Made by a program: the position numbers and the translations under genes. The notes below the pieces were generated by a model that saw only the letters and a list, made by a program, of their open reading frames with translations, searched no databases and had not been told where the DNA came from. A stretch of DNA of 34,599 nucleotides from Chloroflexota bacterium (GTDB lineage: Bacteria > Chloroflexota > Anaerolineae > DUEN01), in assembly GCA_013152435.1 (NCBI GenBank), contig JAADGJ010000095.1:1-34599 (forward strand). Direction: 5' to 3'. Positions 26,223 to 34,599 of the stretch are shown one piece after another (within the stretch, counting starts at the first letter, position 1; every line of letters starts with the position of its first letter).

Positions 26223-26257
26223 AAAAAAACACACCGCCGCCTGCCGACGGCAGTGTG
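26223..26257 (-). terminator. Rho-independent terminator for the GxxExxY gene
   Basis: Read on the minus strand, CACACTGCCG and CGGCGGTGTG pair (10 bp, one T-G wobble) around an 8-base loop and are followed by seven T. It lies about 195 bp downstream of the GxxExxY stop and upstream of the beta-helix start, so it insulates the two genes. Confidence 0.85.
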
Positions 26258-26344
26258 CCCAAACCACGTCTCCAAAGCGTCTCAAGGAGACCGATCCCCA
26301 CCCAACCTTGGGCTCATTTCGTTGGGACGCTGATGCCGCTGATA

Positions 26345-26917
26345 CTCGCAGATTCTCACAGATGGATCGACGCCGATCAGAGCTCCCTGATGTACATTAA
26401 CATGCCAATGGGGCACTGACGTCACGAGGGGGACGCCAGCGCACATCCTGCTACCTGCGACGAGCGGTCTCGTATATCTTACGACGCACTTGTGGCTCGG
26501 GTCCGAAGTTGAGCAGCAACCCCACCTCGATCTCCGTTGCCTTGAGATAGTTCAGAAGCTGGGCCTCATGCTCAGGAGCAATGGCCTCGGCCGCCTTCAG
26601 CTCAACGATCACCAGACCATTGATCAAGAGATCCGCGTAGTACTCGCCCACGACAATGCCATCGTAATGGACTCTGATAGGCGCCTGCTGGATGACATCG
26701 AATCCCCTACTGCGCAGTTCATGGGCCAGGGCGTTCTCATACACCTTCTCCAAGAAGCCATAACCCAGGGTGTTGTACACATGATAGAAGGCGTTGATAA
26801 TGGCGCTGGTCAGCCTACTATGTTTGTATCCCATCATCCTATCCTCTGAAGGCTAACAGGATCCACAAGCAGAAGCACGATCAGCGCAAATCAGCGTGCA
26901 TCTGTGGCATCTGCGTG
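26345..26917. repeat. Inverted-repeat-bounded segment carrying the GxxExxY gene
   Basis: The left word CTCGCAGATTCTCACAGATG (26345-26364) is, when inverted, CATCTGTGAGAATCTGCGAG. The right word CATCTGTGGCATCTGCGTG (26899-26917) matches it with one gap and a few changes. Related words (ATCAGCG, GCTGATGCCGCTGAT) continue beyond both. I recall such words as dispersed sequences near GxxExxY genes in other genomes. No transposase is present. Confidence 0.45.
26451..26837 (-). CDS. GxxExxY family protein (PD-(D/E)XK nuclease fold)
   Basis: A 128-residue protein of normal family length. The name motif is GFLEKVY at residues 27-33. The nuclease-fold core shows Asp69 and ELK at 79-81 in YYADLLINGLVIVELKA, with QLLNYLK after it (93-99). 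These proteins are widespread and of unknown physiological role; the fold suggests nucleic-acid cleavage or binding. AGAGGATAGG precedes tandem ATGs at 26837 and 26834. The gene is isolated, with its own terminator and with similar words in inverted orientation on both sides (26345-26364 and 26899-26917), which suggests a small transferable unit. Confidence 0.9.
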   Translation of the reverse strand: MMGYKHSRLTSAIINAFYHVYNTLGYGFLEKVYENALAHELRSRGFDVIQQAPIRVHYDGIVVGEYYADLLINGLVIVELKAAEAIAPEHEAQLLNYLKATEIEVGLLLNFGPEPQVRRKIYETARRR

Positions 26918-29900
26918 CTATCGATTTCGGCTTCCCCGGGTGCGTATCTCGTGCCCGGCCCGGCGGAGGGCGGCCAGGTCCCGCTTGATGGTGGCCCGGC
27001 TCACGCCCAACGCGTCCGCCAGATCGTCCACGGTGGGCGCGGCGCCCTGCTCCCCCGCCTCCCGCAGCAGGCGCAGCAGCCGATGCCGACGGCGGGCGAC
27101 CTTCCCGACGACGGCGTCATCCCCGCCATCCTCCACCGTCCAGATGACCTCCACCCACTCATCGTCGTGCAGCGCCCGGCCGGTGGGAGCCCCCTCCCGT
27201 GGGAGGCGACGGATCACACGTCGGGGCCGGGTTCCCTCCCACGCCTCAACGATCGCCCGGTGCTCCGGTATCCGCTCCAGGCTCATACGCCGCTGCTCCG
27301 GCGAGACACCCTCCAACAAACGCAACATCCCCTCACGAGCCTGCCGCAAGGCCACGCGGGCCTCCTGATCCCGGCCCAGAGCGGCCAACACCCGGTAGTG
27401 CACGAAGGGAATGAGATAGGATTGCTCCACGCCGGGGCCCAGCCGGGCCATCGCCTCACTGGTGGCGACCAGAGCCTCCGCTGGTTTTCCCATCGCCAGG
27501 AGCACCGCGCCCCGATCGGCCAGCAGGTTGGTCGCCAGATCCGCCATGCCCAGCTCCCGGGCGATGGACTCCGCGATCTCCAGATATTCCAAGGCGACCG
27601 CCGGCTTCCCCTCTCGCAGGCTGAGACGGACCAACGCTCGATAGACCTGCACGGCGATCCAGCGCTCGCCGGACACCAGCAGGAGGGCCAGGCCGGCCTC
27701 CAGGCGGCTCCACGCCGCCTCCATCTGCCCTTGCAGCAACGCCATCTGCCCCAGCACACCCAGGGACTGGCCCTCGTAAATGCGATCACCAGTCTCCCGG
27801 AAGTACGCCCACGCGGCCTCGGCGTCAGCGACGGCCCTCTCCACGTCGCCGAGTACGGTGCCATACACCGATGCCCTGTTGATGCGCACGATAGCCTCGC
27901 CCCGGCGGTGTCCGGTCGCCGAGAAGATCGCCAGGGCCTCGTCGTAGCACCTGAGGGCCTCGCCTACCTCCCCGCGCACGTAGCGTACGTTGCCCAGGTT
28001 GAGCAACGTACGCGCCTCGCCGTAGCTATACCCCACCTCGCGGGAGGCATCCAGGGATCGGGCGTAACAGCTCAGGGCGGCGTCCGTATCCCCCTGCTCC
28101 ATGTGGAGGATGGCCAGCAGGCCCAACGTCTCGGCCTCCCCAAAGCGATTTCCCGAGGATCGACAGAGGACCAGCGTGGTCTCCAGCTCCGTCCTCGCGG
28201 CGGCATACGCCTTCACGCCGAGAAGGGCATTGCCCAGCGCGGAGCGGGCCTCGATCTCACCCCCCGTGTCGCCCCGGTGTCGGTACAGTCGAACGGCGGA
28301 CCGCAGAGGGGAGAGGGCCTCCGCCGGCCTGCCCGACCAGTTGACGATCATCCCCATGGCCGTAAGCGCCGCCGCCTGGCCGCCCTCATCGCCCAAGGAT
28401 TCCGCCAGGGACAACGCCCGCTGCGCCGCCGACCGGGCCTCCTCGTAGCGGCCGAGATGAGCCAACAGCCAGGCCCGACGACGGTGCACCTCGGCCAGGC
28501 GCTCAGGATCTCCACCGGCCAGGTCCGCCAACGCGGCCAGATCGGCCGCCTGCTCCTCCCTCCGCCCCAGGACGTTCAGCACCTCCTCGCGCCGGATGCG
28601 GATCTCCCACTGCGCCTCCCGATCGTCCGCGCCGGCGAGCGCGAGCGCCTGATCGTAATGGGCCAGCGCCTCCTCGTGGGAGTACATCGCCTGAGCCCGC
28701 CGACCGGCTTGCAGGCTGTAAGCCAACGCCTCGTCCCGCACCCGCCCCAGGGCAAAGTGACGGGCCAGAGCCTCCACCCGTTCCGGGTGCAGGGCCTCCA
28801 GCGCCTCGCCGGCACGCCGATGCAGCCGCCGGCGCGCCTCCTCGTCCAGCTCCAGGTACGCCACCTGGCGTATCTTGTCGTGGCTGAACCGGTAAGCGGC
28901 CGGCTCCTCCACCAGGAACCGGCGCCGTACCAACGCGCTCACCGCCGCCAGGACCGCCTCCCGCGGCAGATCGCTCGCCTCGGCCAGCAGGGAGAAGTCG
29001 AAATCGGTCCCCAACACGGCCGCGGCGTCCAGGACCGCCCGCTCATCCGGCTCCAGCCGCGCCAATCGCCGGGCGATCACCTGATACACCCCGGGCGGCA
29101 ACGGCAGCTCCGCGTAGTCCGTCGTCACCTCATCCCAGAGGGTGCTCCACTCCCCAGAGGCATCGCGATAGAGCACGCCCTCCTCATGCAGGGCGCGCAA
29201 CATCTCCAACACGAAGAGCGGGTTCCCCTCCGCCTCGCGGTACAGCCGCCTCTCGAAGTGCGGCACCTCACGCGCCAGGCCCAGGCTGCGCCTCACCAGC
29301 TCGCCTGTCTCCCGGGCCGTCAGCCGGGGAAGCCTCAGGCGCTCGCCATACTCCACCCGGTCCAGCGCCCGTAGCGCATCCCACACCGCCCCTCGCGCCC
29401 GCGCCTCCTCGTCCCGATAGCTGAGGATGAGCAGCACGCGGCCTTCGGCCAGGCGGCGCGCCAGGTAGGGCAGCACCTCCAGCGTGGCCTCGTCGGCCCA
29501 TTGCAGATCGTCCAGGATTAGCACATGTGGGGCGATCCGCCCAAGGGCAAGCACCAGGCGGGTCAGCGCCTCCCACAGGCGCATCCGCTCCTGCTCCGGC
29601 TCCAGGGCGGCGCGTGGCGGCAGATCAGGCAGCCACTCCGCCAGCTCCGGCAGGAGCAGGCTCGCCTCCCGCAGCCAGATCCCCTCCATCAGATGGGCCA
29701 GCTGCCCGGCCCGCATGGGCGAGAGCCCGGCTCGCAACGCCTCGCCCAGCACGCCGTAGGGGGGCGATTCGGCCAGCTCACGCCCACGACCCCACAGGAC
29801 CCGAGCCCCCCGCCACCCCGCGTCATGGGCGATCTCCTGCAGCAGGCGGGTCTTGCCCACCCCCGCCTCCCCCTCGACGAGGATCAGGCCGCCCCGGCCG

Positions 29901-30778
29901 TGGATGGCCCCCTCCAGCCGTTCCACCAGCGCGGCCCGCTCCGTCCGCCGCCCCACCAGCGGGACTTCTCCGCTCCCCTCCAGGAGAGGCGAAGGCGGGG
30001 CGCTCGCGGGGAGGTAAGCCACGTCCACCGCCCCGGCGCGGGCGGCGATCTCACGGTACAGGGCGACGGTGGCGGCCGCGGGCTCAACTCCTAACTCCTG
30101 CGCCAGGGCCGCCCGGCAGAGCTCGTACTGCTCCAGGGCCTCACGGTGCCGCCCCAACAGGTAGCAGAGGCGCATCACCTCGCGATGCCCTTCCTCACGC
30201 AGGGGATCCTCCATGGTCAGCTGGCGGGCGTAATGCAACGCCTCCTCATAGTCCCCCTGAGTCCTGCAGAAAGCCAGCAGCCGGTCCAGGGCGGCCAGGT
30301 ACATCTCCCGCAGCCGCTCCCGCTCGACGAGCACCCAATCGTCGTAGTATCCGGCCATGAAGTCGCCACGGTAGAGGCCGACGGCCTCCCTCAGTCCCTC
30401 GACCGGGCCCGGCAGGTCCATGGACCGGGCGGCCTCAAGCGGGGCACATCCGGCCCGGAACGCCTCCACATCCGCCCAGCAAGGCGCCTCGGGATGAAGG
30501 CGGACGACGTCGCCTTCGGTGAGGATGAAGGGGACCGAGACGGGGAGATCGGAGAGATGGTGGCGGATTCGCCATAGCGCCTGTCTCAGCCGGCGGCGGG
30601 CCTGGGCGTTGGGGAGATCCGGCCAAAAGGTGCCGGCCAGGAGGTCGCGTGTATGCGGGTGACGGTAGGTGACGAGGTAGCCGAACAGGGAGCGCGCCGA
30701 GCGGCTGGCGAAGGGCGAAAGCGGGACATCGCCCCAGCTCAGGGAGAAGCCGCCGAAGAGGTGGACTCGAAGGAGCAC
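26918..30778 (-). CDS. BTAD/SARP-like regulator with AAA ATPase, TPR array and C-terminal HTH (1286 aa)
   Basis: Domains in order: an N-terminal winged-helix-like plus BTAD region (about 1-250: RVHLFGGF, LLAGTFWPDLPNAQARRRLRQALWRIR, EDPLREEGHREVMRLCYLLGR); a P-loop ATPase with Walker A GEAGVGKT at 303-310 and Walker B LILDDLQWADE near 420; a long TPR section (about 700-1150, recurring ALxxYxxALAL helices); and a DeoR-like HTH at the C-terminus (VDDLADALGVSRATIKRDLAAL). Such proteins are ATP-dependent, ligand-sensing transcription regulators; the target is unknown. GTG 30778 has GGGAG 5-6 bases upstream and gives the usual family N-terminus; ATG 30841/30838 is the alternative. A palindrome at 30873-30890 lies upstream. 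The two DNA-binding ends are unusual. Confidence 0.88.
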   Translation of the reverse strand: MLLRVHLFGGFSLSWGDVPLSPFASRSARSLFGYLVTYRHPHTRDLLAGTFWPDLPNAQARRRLRQALWRIRHHLSDLPVSVPFILTEGDVVRLHPEAPCWADVEAFRAGCAPLEAARSMDLPGPVEGLREAVGLYRGDFMAGYYDDWVLVERERLREMYLAALDRLLAFCRTQGDYEEALHYARQLTMEDPLREEGHREVMRLCYLLGRHREALEQYELCRAALAQELGVEPAAATVALYREIAARAGAVDVAYLPASAPPSPLLEGSGEVPLVGRRTERAALVERLEGAIHGRGGLILVEGEAGVGKTRLLQEIAHDAGWRGARVLWGRGRELAESPPYGVLGEALRAGLSPMRAGQLAHLMEGIWLREASLLLPELAEWLPDLPPRAALEPEQERMRLWEALTRLVLALGRIAPHVLILDDLQWADEATLEVLPYLARRLAEGRVLLILSYRDEEARARGAVWDALRALDRVEYGERLRLPRLTARETGELVRRSLGLAREVPHFERRLYREAEGNPLFVLEMLRALHEEGVLYRDASGEWSTLWDEVTTDYAELPLPPGVYQVIARRLARLEPDERAVLDAAAVLGTDFDFSLLAEASDLPREAVLAAVSALVRRRFLVEEPAAYRFSHDKIRQVAYLELDEEARRRLHRRAGEALEALHPERVEALARHFALGRVRDEALAYSLQAGRRAQAMYSHEEALAHYDQALALAGADDREAQWEIRIRREEVLNVLGRREEQAADLAALADLAGGDPERLAEVHRRRAWLLAHLGRYEEARSAAQRALSLAESLGDEGGQAAALTAMGMIVNWSGRPAEALSPLRSAVRLYRHRGDTGGEIEARSALGNALLGVKAYAAARTELETTLVLCRSSGNRFGEAETLGLLAILHMEQGDTDAALSCYARSLDASREVGYSYGEARTLLNLGNVRYVRGEVGEALRCYDEALAIFSATGHRRGEAIVRINRASVYGTVLGDVERAVADAEAAWAYFRETGDRIYEGQSLGVLGQMALLQGQMEAAWSRLEAGLALLLVSGERWIAVQVYRALVRLSLREGKPAVALEYLEIAESIARELGMADLATNLLADRGAVLLAMGKPAEALVATSEAMARLGPGVEQSYLIPFVHYRVLAALGRDQEARVALRQAREGMLRLLEGVSPEQRRMSLERIPEHRAIVEAWEGTRPRRVIRRLPREGAPTGRALHDDEWVEVIWTVEDGGDDAVVGKVARRRHRLLRLLREAGEQGAAPTVDDLADALGVSRATIKRDLAALRRAGHEIRTRGSRNR

Positions 30779-30872
30779 GTCCTCTCCCTGCGAAGGGGGC
30801 GATCTCGGAGGTAGACCGGAGCGAACAGAACCTGCCATCATCTCATCGTGAGCCCCGAGCGGAACGCAAGGG

Positions 30873-30890
30873 TGTGTGAAGTTTCACACA
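30873..30890. promoter_or_regulatory. Palindrome TGTGTGAA-GT-TTCACACA, candidate operator
   Basis: A perfect 8-bp inverted repeat with a 2-base centre lies about 95 bp upstream of the regulator's GTG, in the gap between it and the divergent ATPase gene. The half-site TGTGA is like CRP/FNR-type sites, but the spacing of 4 is shorter than their usual 6. A hairpin role in the RNA is also possible. In the remaining gap, 30891-31241, I find no gene and no clear promoter. Confidence 0.45.
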
Positions 30891-31241
30891 GTATACCCGG
30901 GGTCGCCGCTTCAAGCAACCAGGTGCCACGCGCCCTGACGTGAGGGGAGGGGCCGTCGCGTGTGGACTGCGCGAGGTTGGACATCTGATCGTGGAGGAAT
31001 GCAAGGTACAACATTCTGTCGGGTTACGCCCAGGGGTACTACCCTACCGGGCGACCCGGCCTCACCATCGTGGAATGGGCATTTCAGCAAGATCTGCACA
31101 CATCCAGCGACGCCAGGGAAACCCTTTGCAACAGCCGTGCTTTTGCTTTATACTTGATCCTGACATCGTCCCTTCGTCAAGACATCGGTCACCCCACCGC
31201 CTGCTCAAGGTGTCCGTTCCTTCCCTGAAGGGGTTCGATCC

Positions 31242-32897
31242 ATGTCCAAGGGATCCTATCCGCATAACCCAAGCAAGGGCGATCTCCTCAAGCACGGGGC
31301 ACTGGCGGTCTTCATCGAGGCCATCGGCAATTGCTGTCAGCCTTGGGGACCGCGCCTGGCCGTCCTGGGCACCATCGTCAAGGAGATCATGGAGATCATG
31401 GACGCGCGGGGCAGCGCCCCGGAAACCGCCCGCCGGGCCATCGCCGAGCTGGCGGATATGTACCAGGAGCGCCTTCGTCGGGAAATGGCCCGCCATGCCC
31501 AGGCAACCACCGAGGTCGCCCTAACCGAAGCCATCGATGTCCTGAACGATCTCGGGCTAACGGACGATGATCTCGCCAGGAGGGCAGGTCTGGACGCCGA
31601 CAAGGCTGCCAGGATCGTGCTGGACAGCGCCCGGGATCGCCTCTCCCTCCTGAATTGGGAAGAGAAGGATCTGACCCAGCGGCTGGTGAAAGCCTACTAC
31701 GAGGGATACCTCCGGCACCGAGACACGCTCACCCGGGTGGGCATCCCCGCCTTTCTGCTCCTGCTGGAGCGGCTGCCGGATATCGAGCGACGGCTCGTGG
31801 AGGTCCTGGACTCGGACCGTAACAAGACGTGGCGCTACGTACGTTGGCCAGTGCGCGACTACGATCGCGCCCTTGGCCTCCACCCCATCGCTCTGCTACC
31901 GGAGTACTGCCCAGTTTGCTACGTAGGGACGCGACATCGGGCGGCATTGGAAGATCTCCTGGCCTGGACACGCAGGCTGGCGGAGCGAGAGATAGGCCAA
32001 CGGTTAGGCTTGCGCCTCTACGTAGGCTCTAGCGGCGCAGGCAAAACTCGACTTCTCATCGAGGCCGGGAAGGTCCTACGTAGAGAGGGCTGGATTGTGG
32101 GCTTTCTAGCCGACGGGGTAGTGACAGAGAAGAACGTTTACCATCTCTTGGATAAGGACCAACCTACGCTTCTTATCTTGGACCATGCAGGCGTCCGTTC
32201 ATCGGAGGTGGAGGACTTACTCTGCGCCATGGCTGAGCATCGCCACCGTACTGATCCTTTTATCCTTATCCTCCTAAACCGGATTGAGCCCCGCTGGTTC
32301 AAGGACACTATAAACCCCGGGAGGGACTTCCGGTATGTAGACTTGCCTCGTCTCTTAGACTTGAGCACAGTGGAAAAAACGGCCATTCGCATACCCATTC
32401 TGCCCGATATCGACCGGATTCTTTTATTCCAAGAAGCTGTTCGCTGCTTTCAAGAGATCACGACACTACAGGTGGTGAGCACTGTTCCTATTCCCACTTC
32501 CGTACCTGAAAATCCGCGCTTTGTTCTTCTCTTAGCTCTCCTAGCCCTAGCCGAGAAGGACACCGATAACACCATCGACAAAGAAATGATTCTAAACTTT
32601 GTATGGCAGCAAGAACGAGACGAATGGATTCACCAATTAAAAAAGGAGGGATTGCCCGAGGTACTCAGAGATGACGCTCTCAAATTCGTGGAAGAAGTAT
32701 GTGCTTTGAAGATTCTAGGTCGTCCCCTTGAAACGCGTGAAGAAATATTAACGATATTAAATAAACGATTCCCATACAGAATTGATCCCAAGAACCAGGC
32801 AATCATCATCAATGTTATTCGTTCTCATACGCATTTTAATATCCCAGAACCTCTTGCAAGTTATATTATCAACAGAGTGCACACACTAGACATTTAG
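31242..32897 (+). CDS. STAND-like P-loop ATPase with a unique N-terminal domain (551 aa)
   Basis: Residues 1-195 are a helical domain I do not recognise; 105-130 (LGLTDDDLARRAGLDADKAARI) looks like a helix-turn-helix. From 197 (WRYVRWPV) to the end it parallels the next gene: YVGTRHRAALEDLL, Walker A GSSGAGKT at 262-269, Walker B LLILDHA with Asp314, then a helical region with NPRFVLLLALLALAEK. It has no TPR or other visible sensor repeats. The start has GAAGGGG 8 bases upstream. The first half is GC-rich like its neighbours; by eye, GC drops clearly after about 32050, inside the gene. With the tandem partner 26 bp downstream it may act as the effector half of a signalling or defence ATPase pair; that is inference. 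Confidence 0.8.
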   Translation: MSKGSYPHNPSKGDLLKHGALAVFIEAIGNCCQPWGPRLAVLGTIVKEIMEIMDARGSAPETARRAIAELADMYQERLRREMARHAQATTEVALTEAIDVLNDLGLTDDDLARRAGLDADKAARIVLDSARDRLSLLNWEEKDLTQRLVKAYYEGYLRHRDTLTRVGIPAFLLLLERLPDIERRLVEVLDSDRNKTWRYVRWPVRDYDRALGLHPIALLPEYCPVCYVGTRHRAALEDLLAWTRRLAEREIGQRLGLRLYVGSSGAGKTRLLIEAGKVLRREGWIVGFLADGVVTEKNVYHLLDKDQPTLLILDHAGVRSSEVEDLLCAMAEHRHRTDPFILILLNRIEPRWFKDTINPGRDFRYVDLPRLLDLSTVEKTAIRIPILPDIDRILLFQEAVRCFQEITTLQVVSTVPIPTSVPENPRFVLLLALLALAEKDTDNTIDKEMILNFVWQQERDEWIHQLKKEGLPEVLRDDALKFVEEVCALKILGRPLETREEILTILNKRFPYRIDPKNQAIIINVIRSHTHFNIPEPLASYIINRVHTLDI

Positions 32898-32923
32898 CAT
32901 AATGGCTATGGAAGGTTGCAACG

Positions 32924-34599
32924 ATGAGATTTGATAAACATCACAAGGTATGGCAGCAAGTGCGTTGGCCTGTACAACAAATTGATGCATCACTTAGCAT
33001 TCGGCCCTCAGTAGTGCTCCACCCTAGCTACCGTCTTATTCCCTACGTTGGAGAGCGTCACAAAGCTCTTCTTGATAACCTTCTTTCATGGGCACATGAA
33101 TTACAAAAGAGCGAGCAGGGCCTTCTAGGTTTACGGCTATACGTGGCACCGGGTGGCGCGGGCAAGACACGTCTTCTTATTGAAGCAGGAGAAAGCCTAC
33201 GTCAGGAAGGTTGGCGAATCGGCTTCCTGCCCCAAGGATTAATCACGCACCAAAACGCTGCATACCTCCTAGATGACAAAGTGCCTACTTTGTTAATCAT
33301 GGATTACGCAAGTACACGATTTGAAGAATTTCAATCTTTGTCTCATGCTATCATACATAGCACCAGAGAATGGCGTCATCCTTTCGTGTTAATCTTATTA
33401 GATCGATCCGTTCCCACATGGTACTCAAGCACTATAGATGAGATCTCTCGGGAAGTACCAACTCTGTGTACTTCAATAGATAAAGAGCCTTATGTTGTGC
33501 CACCACTAACAGATGCAGAGCGCACACTGTTATTCAAAACAGCAGTTGACAAATTGAGAGAAGTATTTGAGAATACTGAAACTCTCTTGCGATCCGACGA
33601 GCTATTAGTGCCTAAACCGTTACCTAAACGACCTCTCTTTGTCCTTCTCCTTGCTTTTCTAGCTTTGGTGGGAGAGCGACCAGAGAATACTATGAACGAG
33701 GAGGAGATCCTAGAGCTAACGTGGAGGCGGGAACGTGCTCTGTGGCGACGTCGCCTACGGACCATGGATCTCCCCGAAGTATATGAGCAGGATGCTGTGG
33801 ATTTCATCGAATCGGTGCGCCTATTAGCCACCTTAGGCCGTTCCTTTGTCACGACTCAAGATGTAATTGCATTTCTGAAAGATCACTTCACCTTGCCTAT
33901 AGATCCCCGAAGCCAAACTATTATCACCAACGCCATATGTCCCACACTTCCGTATCGCGTACCCTCAATCGAGCCCGATCCTCTAGCTGATTTTGTAATA
34001 GAAAAATGGCTCAAGGAGAGGCCCGAGCGTCTTCTCTTGACCTTGCCAACGCGTGTAGAAGTTGTGACTGCCCCTGTGGAAGCAGCAAAAAGGACCTGGA
34101 GAGTCCTCACCACCCTACAGCGCATTTGGGCCCATCCTCGTCACGCCACGCCGGAAGAAGTGGAGAGATGGCTGCATACAACCGCCGAGCGTCTGAGCCA
34201 CCTTCTTACCCCACCGGAGAGAGGTGAGGACCCTGAAATGACATGCCAGACGTGGACTTTCTTGAAGGAGTTGGAGCGGCACCTTCCCGACCCTCAGCGC
34301 ACTGTGTTTTTCCGCCCCCTGGTGGCCCAGATCCATGCTGCCCAACTGGCCTTTGTTCCCACAAAAGCCTTGATAGAACGCTCTCGACTCCTCAACAATT
34401 TGTCTGTTGCTCTCTCCGCTTTGGGGCAACATGAGGAGGCGCTACGTGCAATAGAAGAGGCGGTGAAGCTATACCGGAAGTCGGCAGCCCAGAACCCCGA
34501 TGTCTTCTTGCCCGACCTGGCCTCAAGCCTCAACAACCTGGGCGCTCGCCTCGCCGACCTGGGCCGCCGCCAGGAGGCCCTGCAGGCCTCCCAAGAGGC
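32924..34599 (+). CDS. STAND-like P-loop ATPase with TPR repeats (5' part; runs off the window)
   Basis: ATG 32924, with GGAAGG 8 bases upstream, opens a frame with no stop to the window end (558 codons). It begins directly at WQQVRWPV, the point where the upstream paralogue's ATPase module begins, so it lacks that protein's N-terminal domain. YVGERHKALLDNLLSW is followed by Walker A APGGAGKT at 75-82 (Ala where Gly is usual) and Walker B LLIMDYA with Asp127. NTPase-associated helices follow to about 400. From about 470 to the end are TPR-type helices (LLNNLSVALSALGQHEEALRAIEEAV, SLNNLGARLADLGRRQEAL). GC content is low until about 34480, then rises in the TPR region. The TPR part probably senses a ligand or partner. 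Its C-terminus is outside the window. Confidence 0.82.
   Translation, partial: MRFDKHHKVWQQVRWPVQQIDASLSIRPSVVLHPSYRLIPYVGERHKALLDNLLSWAHELQKSEQGLLGLRLYVAPGGAGKTRLLIEAGESLRQEGWRIGFLPQGLITHQNAAYLLDDKVPTLLIMDYASTRFEEFQSLSHAIIHSTREWRHPFVLILLDRSVPTWYSSTIDEISREVPTLCTSIDKEPYVVPPLTDAERTLLFKTAVDKLREVFENTETLLRSDELLVPKPLPKRPLFVLLLAFLALVGERPENTMNEEEILELTWRRERALWRRRLRTMDLPEVYEQDAVDFIESVRLLATLGRSFVTTQDVIAFLKDHFTLPIDPRSQTIITNAICPTLPYRVPSIEPDPLADFVIEKWLKERPERLLLTLPTRVEVVTAPVEAAKRTWRVLTTLQRIWAHPRHATPEEVERWLHTTAERLSHLLTPPERGEDPEMTCQTWTFLKELERHLPDPQRTVFFRPLVAQIHAAQLAFVPTKALIERSRLLNNLSVALSALGQHEEALRAIEEAVKLYRKSAAQNPDVFLPDLASSLNNLGARLADLGRRQEALQASQE

Noticed and set aside
26915-29374. 819-residue open frame on the plus strand
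   Set aside because: Antisense of the BTAD/AAA/TPR regulator. It is Gln/His/Arg-rich with no domain pattern.

Overview
This window looks like part of a high-GC genome from the Chloroflexota (Anaerolineae/Caldilineae/Thermoflexia-like). The clues are very large secreted proteins built from SBBP, DUF11 and beta-helix repeats, Thr-Pro linkers, C-terminal tails of the YLPxxxxR type, two GH4 glycosidases, a BTAD/AAA/TPR regulator and many short interspersed repeats. Taxonomy is inferred from gene content only.

Layout. 1-69 is the last 23 codons of a gene, probably a GNAT-type acetyltransferase. 70-643, between convergent gene ends, holds five tandem units of about 105-115 bp, each with two hairpins whose loops are complementary. 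644-4946 (minus strand) has an MFS exporter, then a sugar catabolism pair: a GH4 glycosidase and a GatZ/KbaZ-type aldolase protein. 5425-6234 is a VIT1/CCC1-family metal transporter. 6518-7492 is a LysR regulator, divergent from a respiratory gene at 7691-10309. 10498-11916 (minus) is a second GH4 enzyme, an alpha-galactosidase type with its own terminator.

12195-24523 (minus) is a three-gene cell-surface operon: a PPC-domain zinc-protease-like protein, a 73-residue conserved small protein, and a 2751-residue lipobox-bearing giant. A further secreted beta-helix protein follows at 24900-26159. 26451-26837 is a GxxExxY nuclease-fold gene inside a small inverted-repeat-bounded segment. 26918-30778 is a BTAD/AAA/TPR regulator. 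The right edge (31242-34599) has two tandem paralogous P-loop (STAND-like) ATPases with split architecture and a marked drop in GC, which looks like an accessory or defence-type region. Dispersed repeats lie in the intergenic gaps at 1981-2321, 5105-5360, 6274-6508 and 24602-24861; one copy has terminal inverted repeats and a TA duplication.

The most interesting item is the respiratory gene. An octaheme cytochrome c fused to a membrane cytochrome b is interrupted by one in-frame TGA (codon 124). Sixteen nucleotides after that TGA begins the apical loop of a perfect 7-bp hairpin with loop AGTT, which fits the bacterial SECIS pattern. The signal peptide lies before the TGA and most haem motifs after it. 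The simplest reading is a selenocysteine-containing octaheme reductase, not two genes. The second candidate system is the tandem ATPase pair at the right edge.
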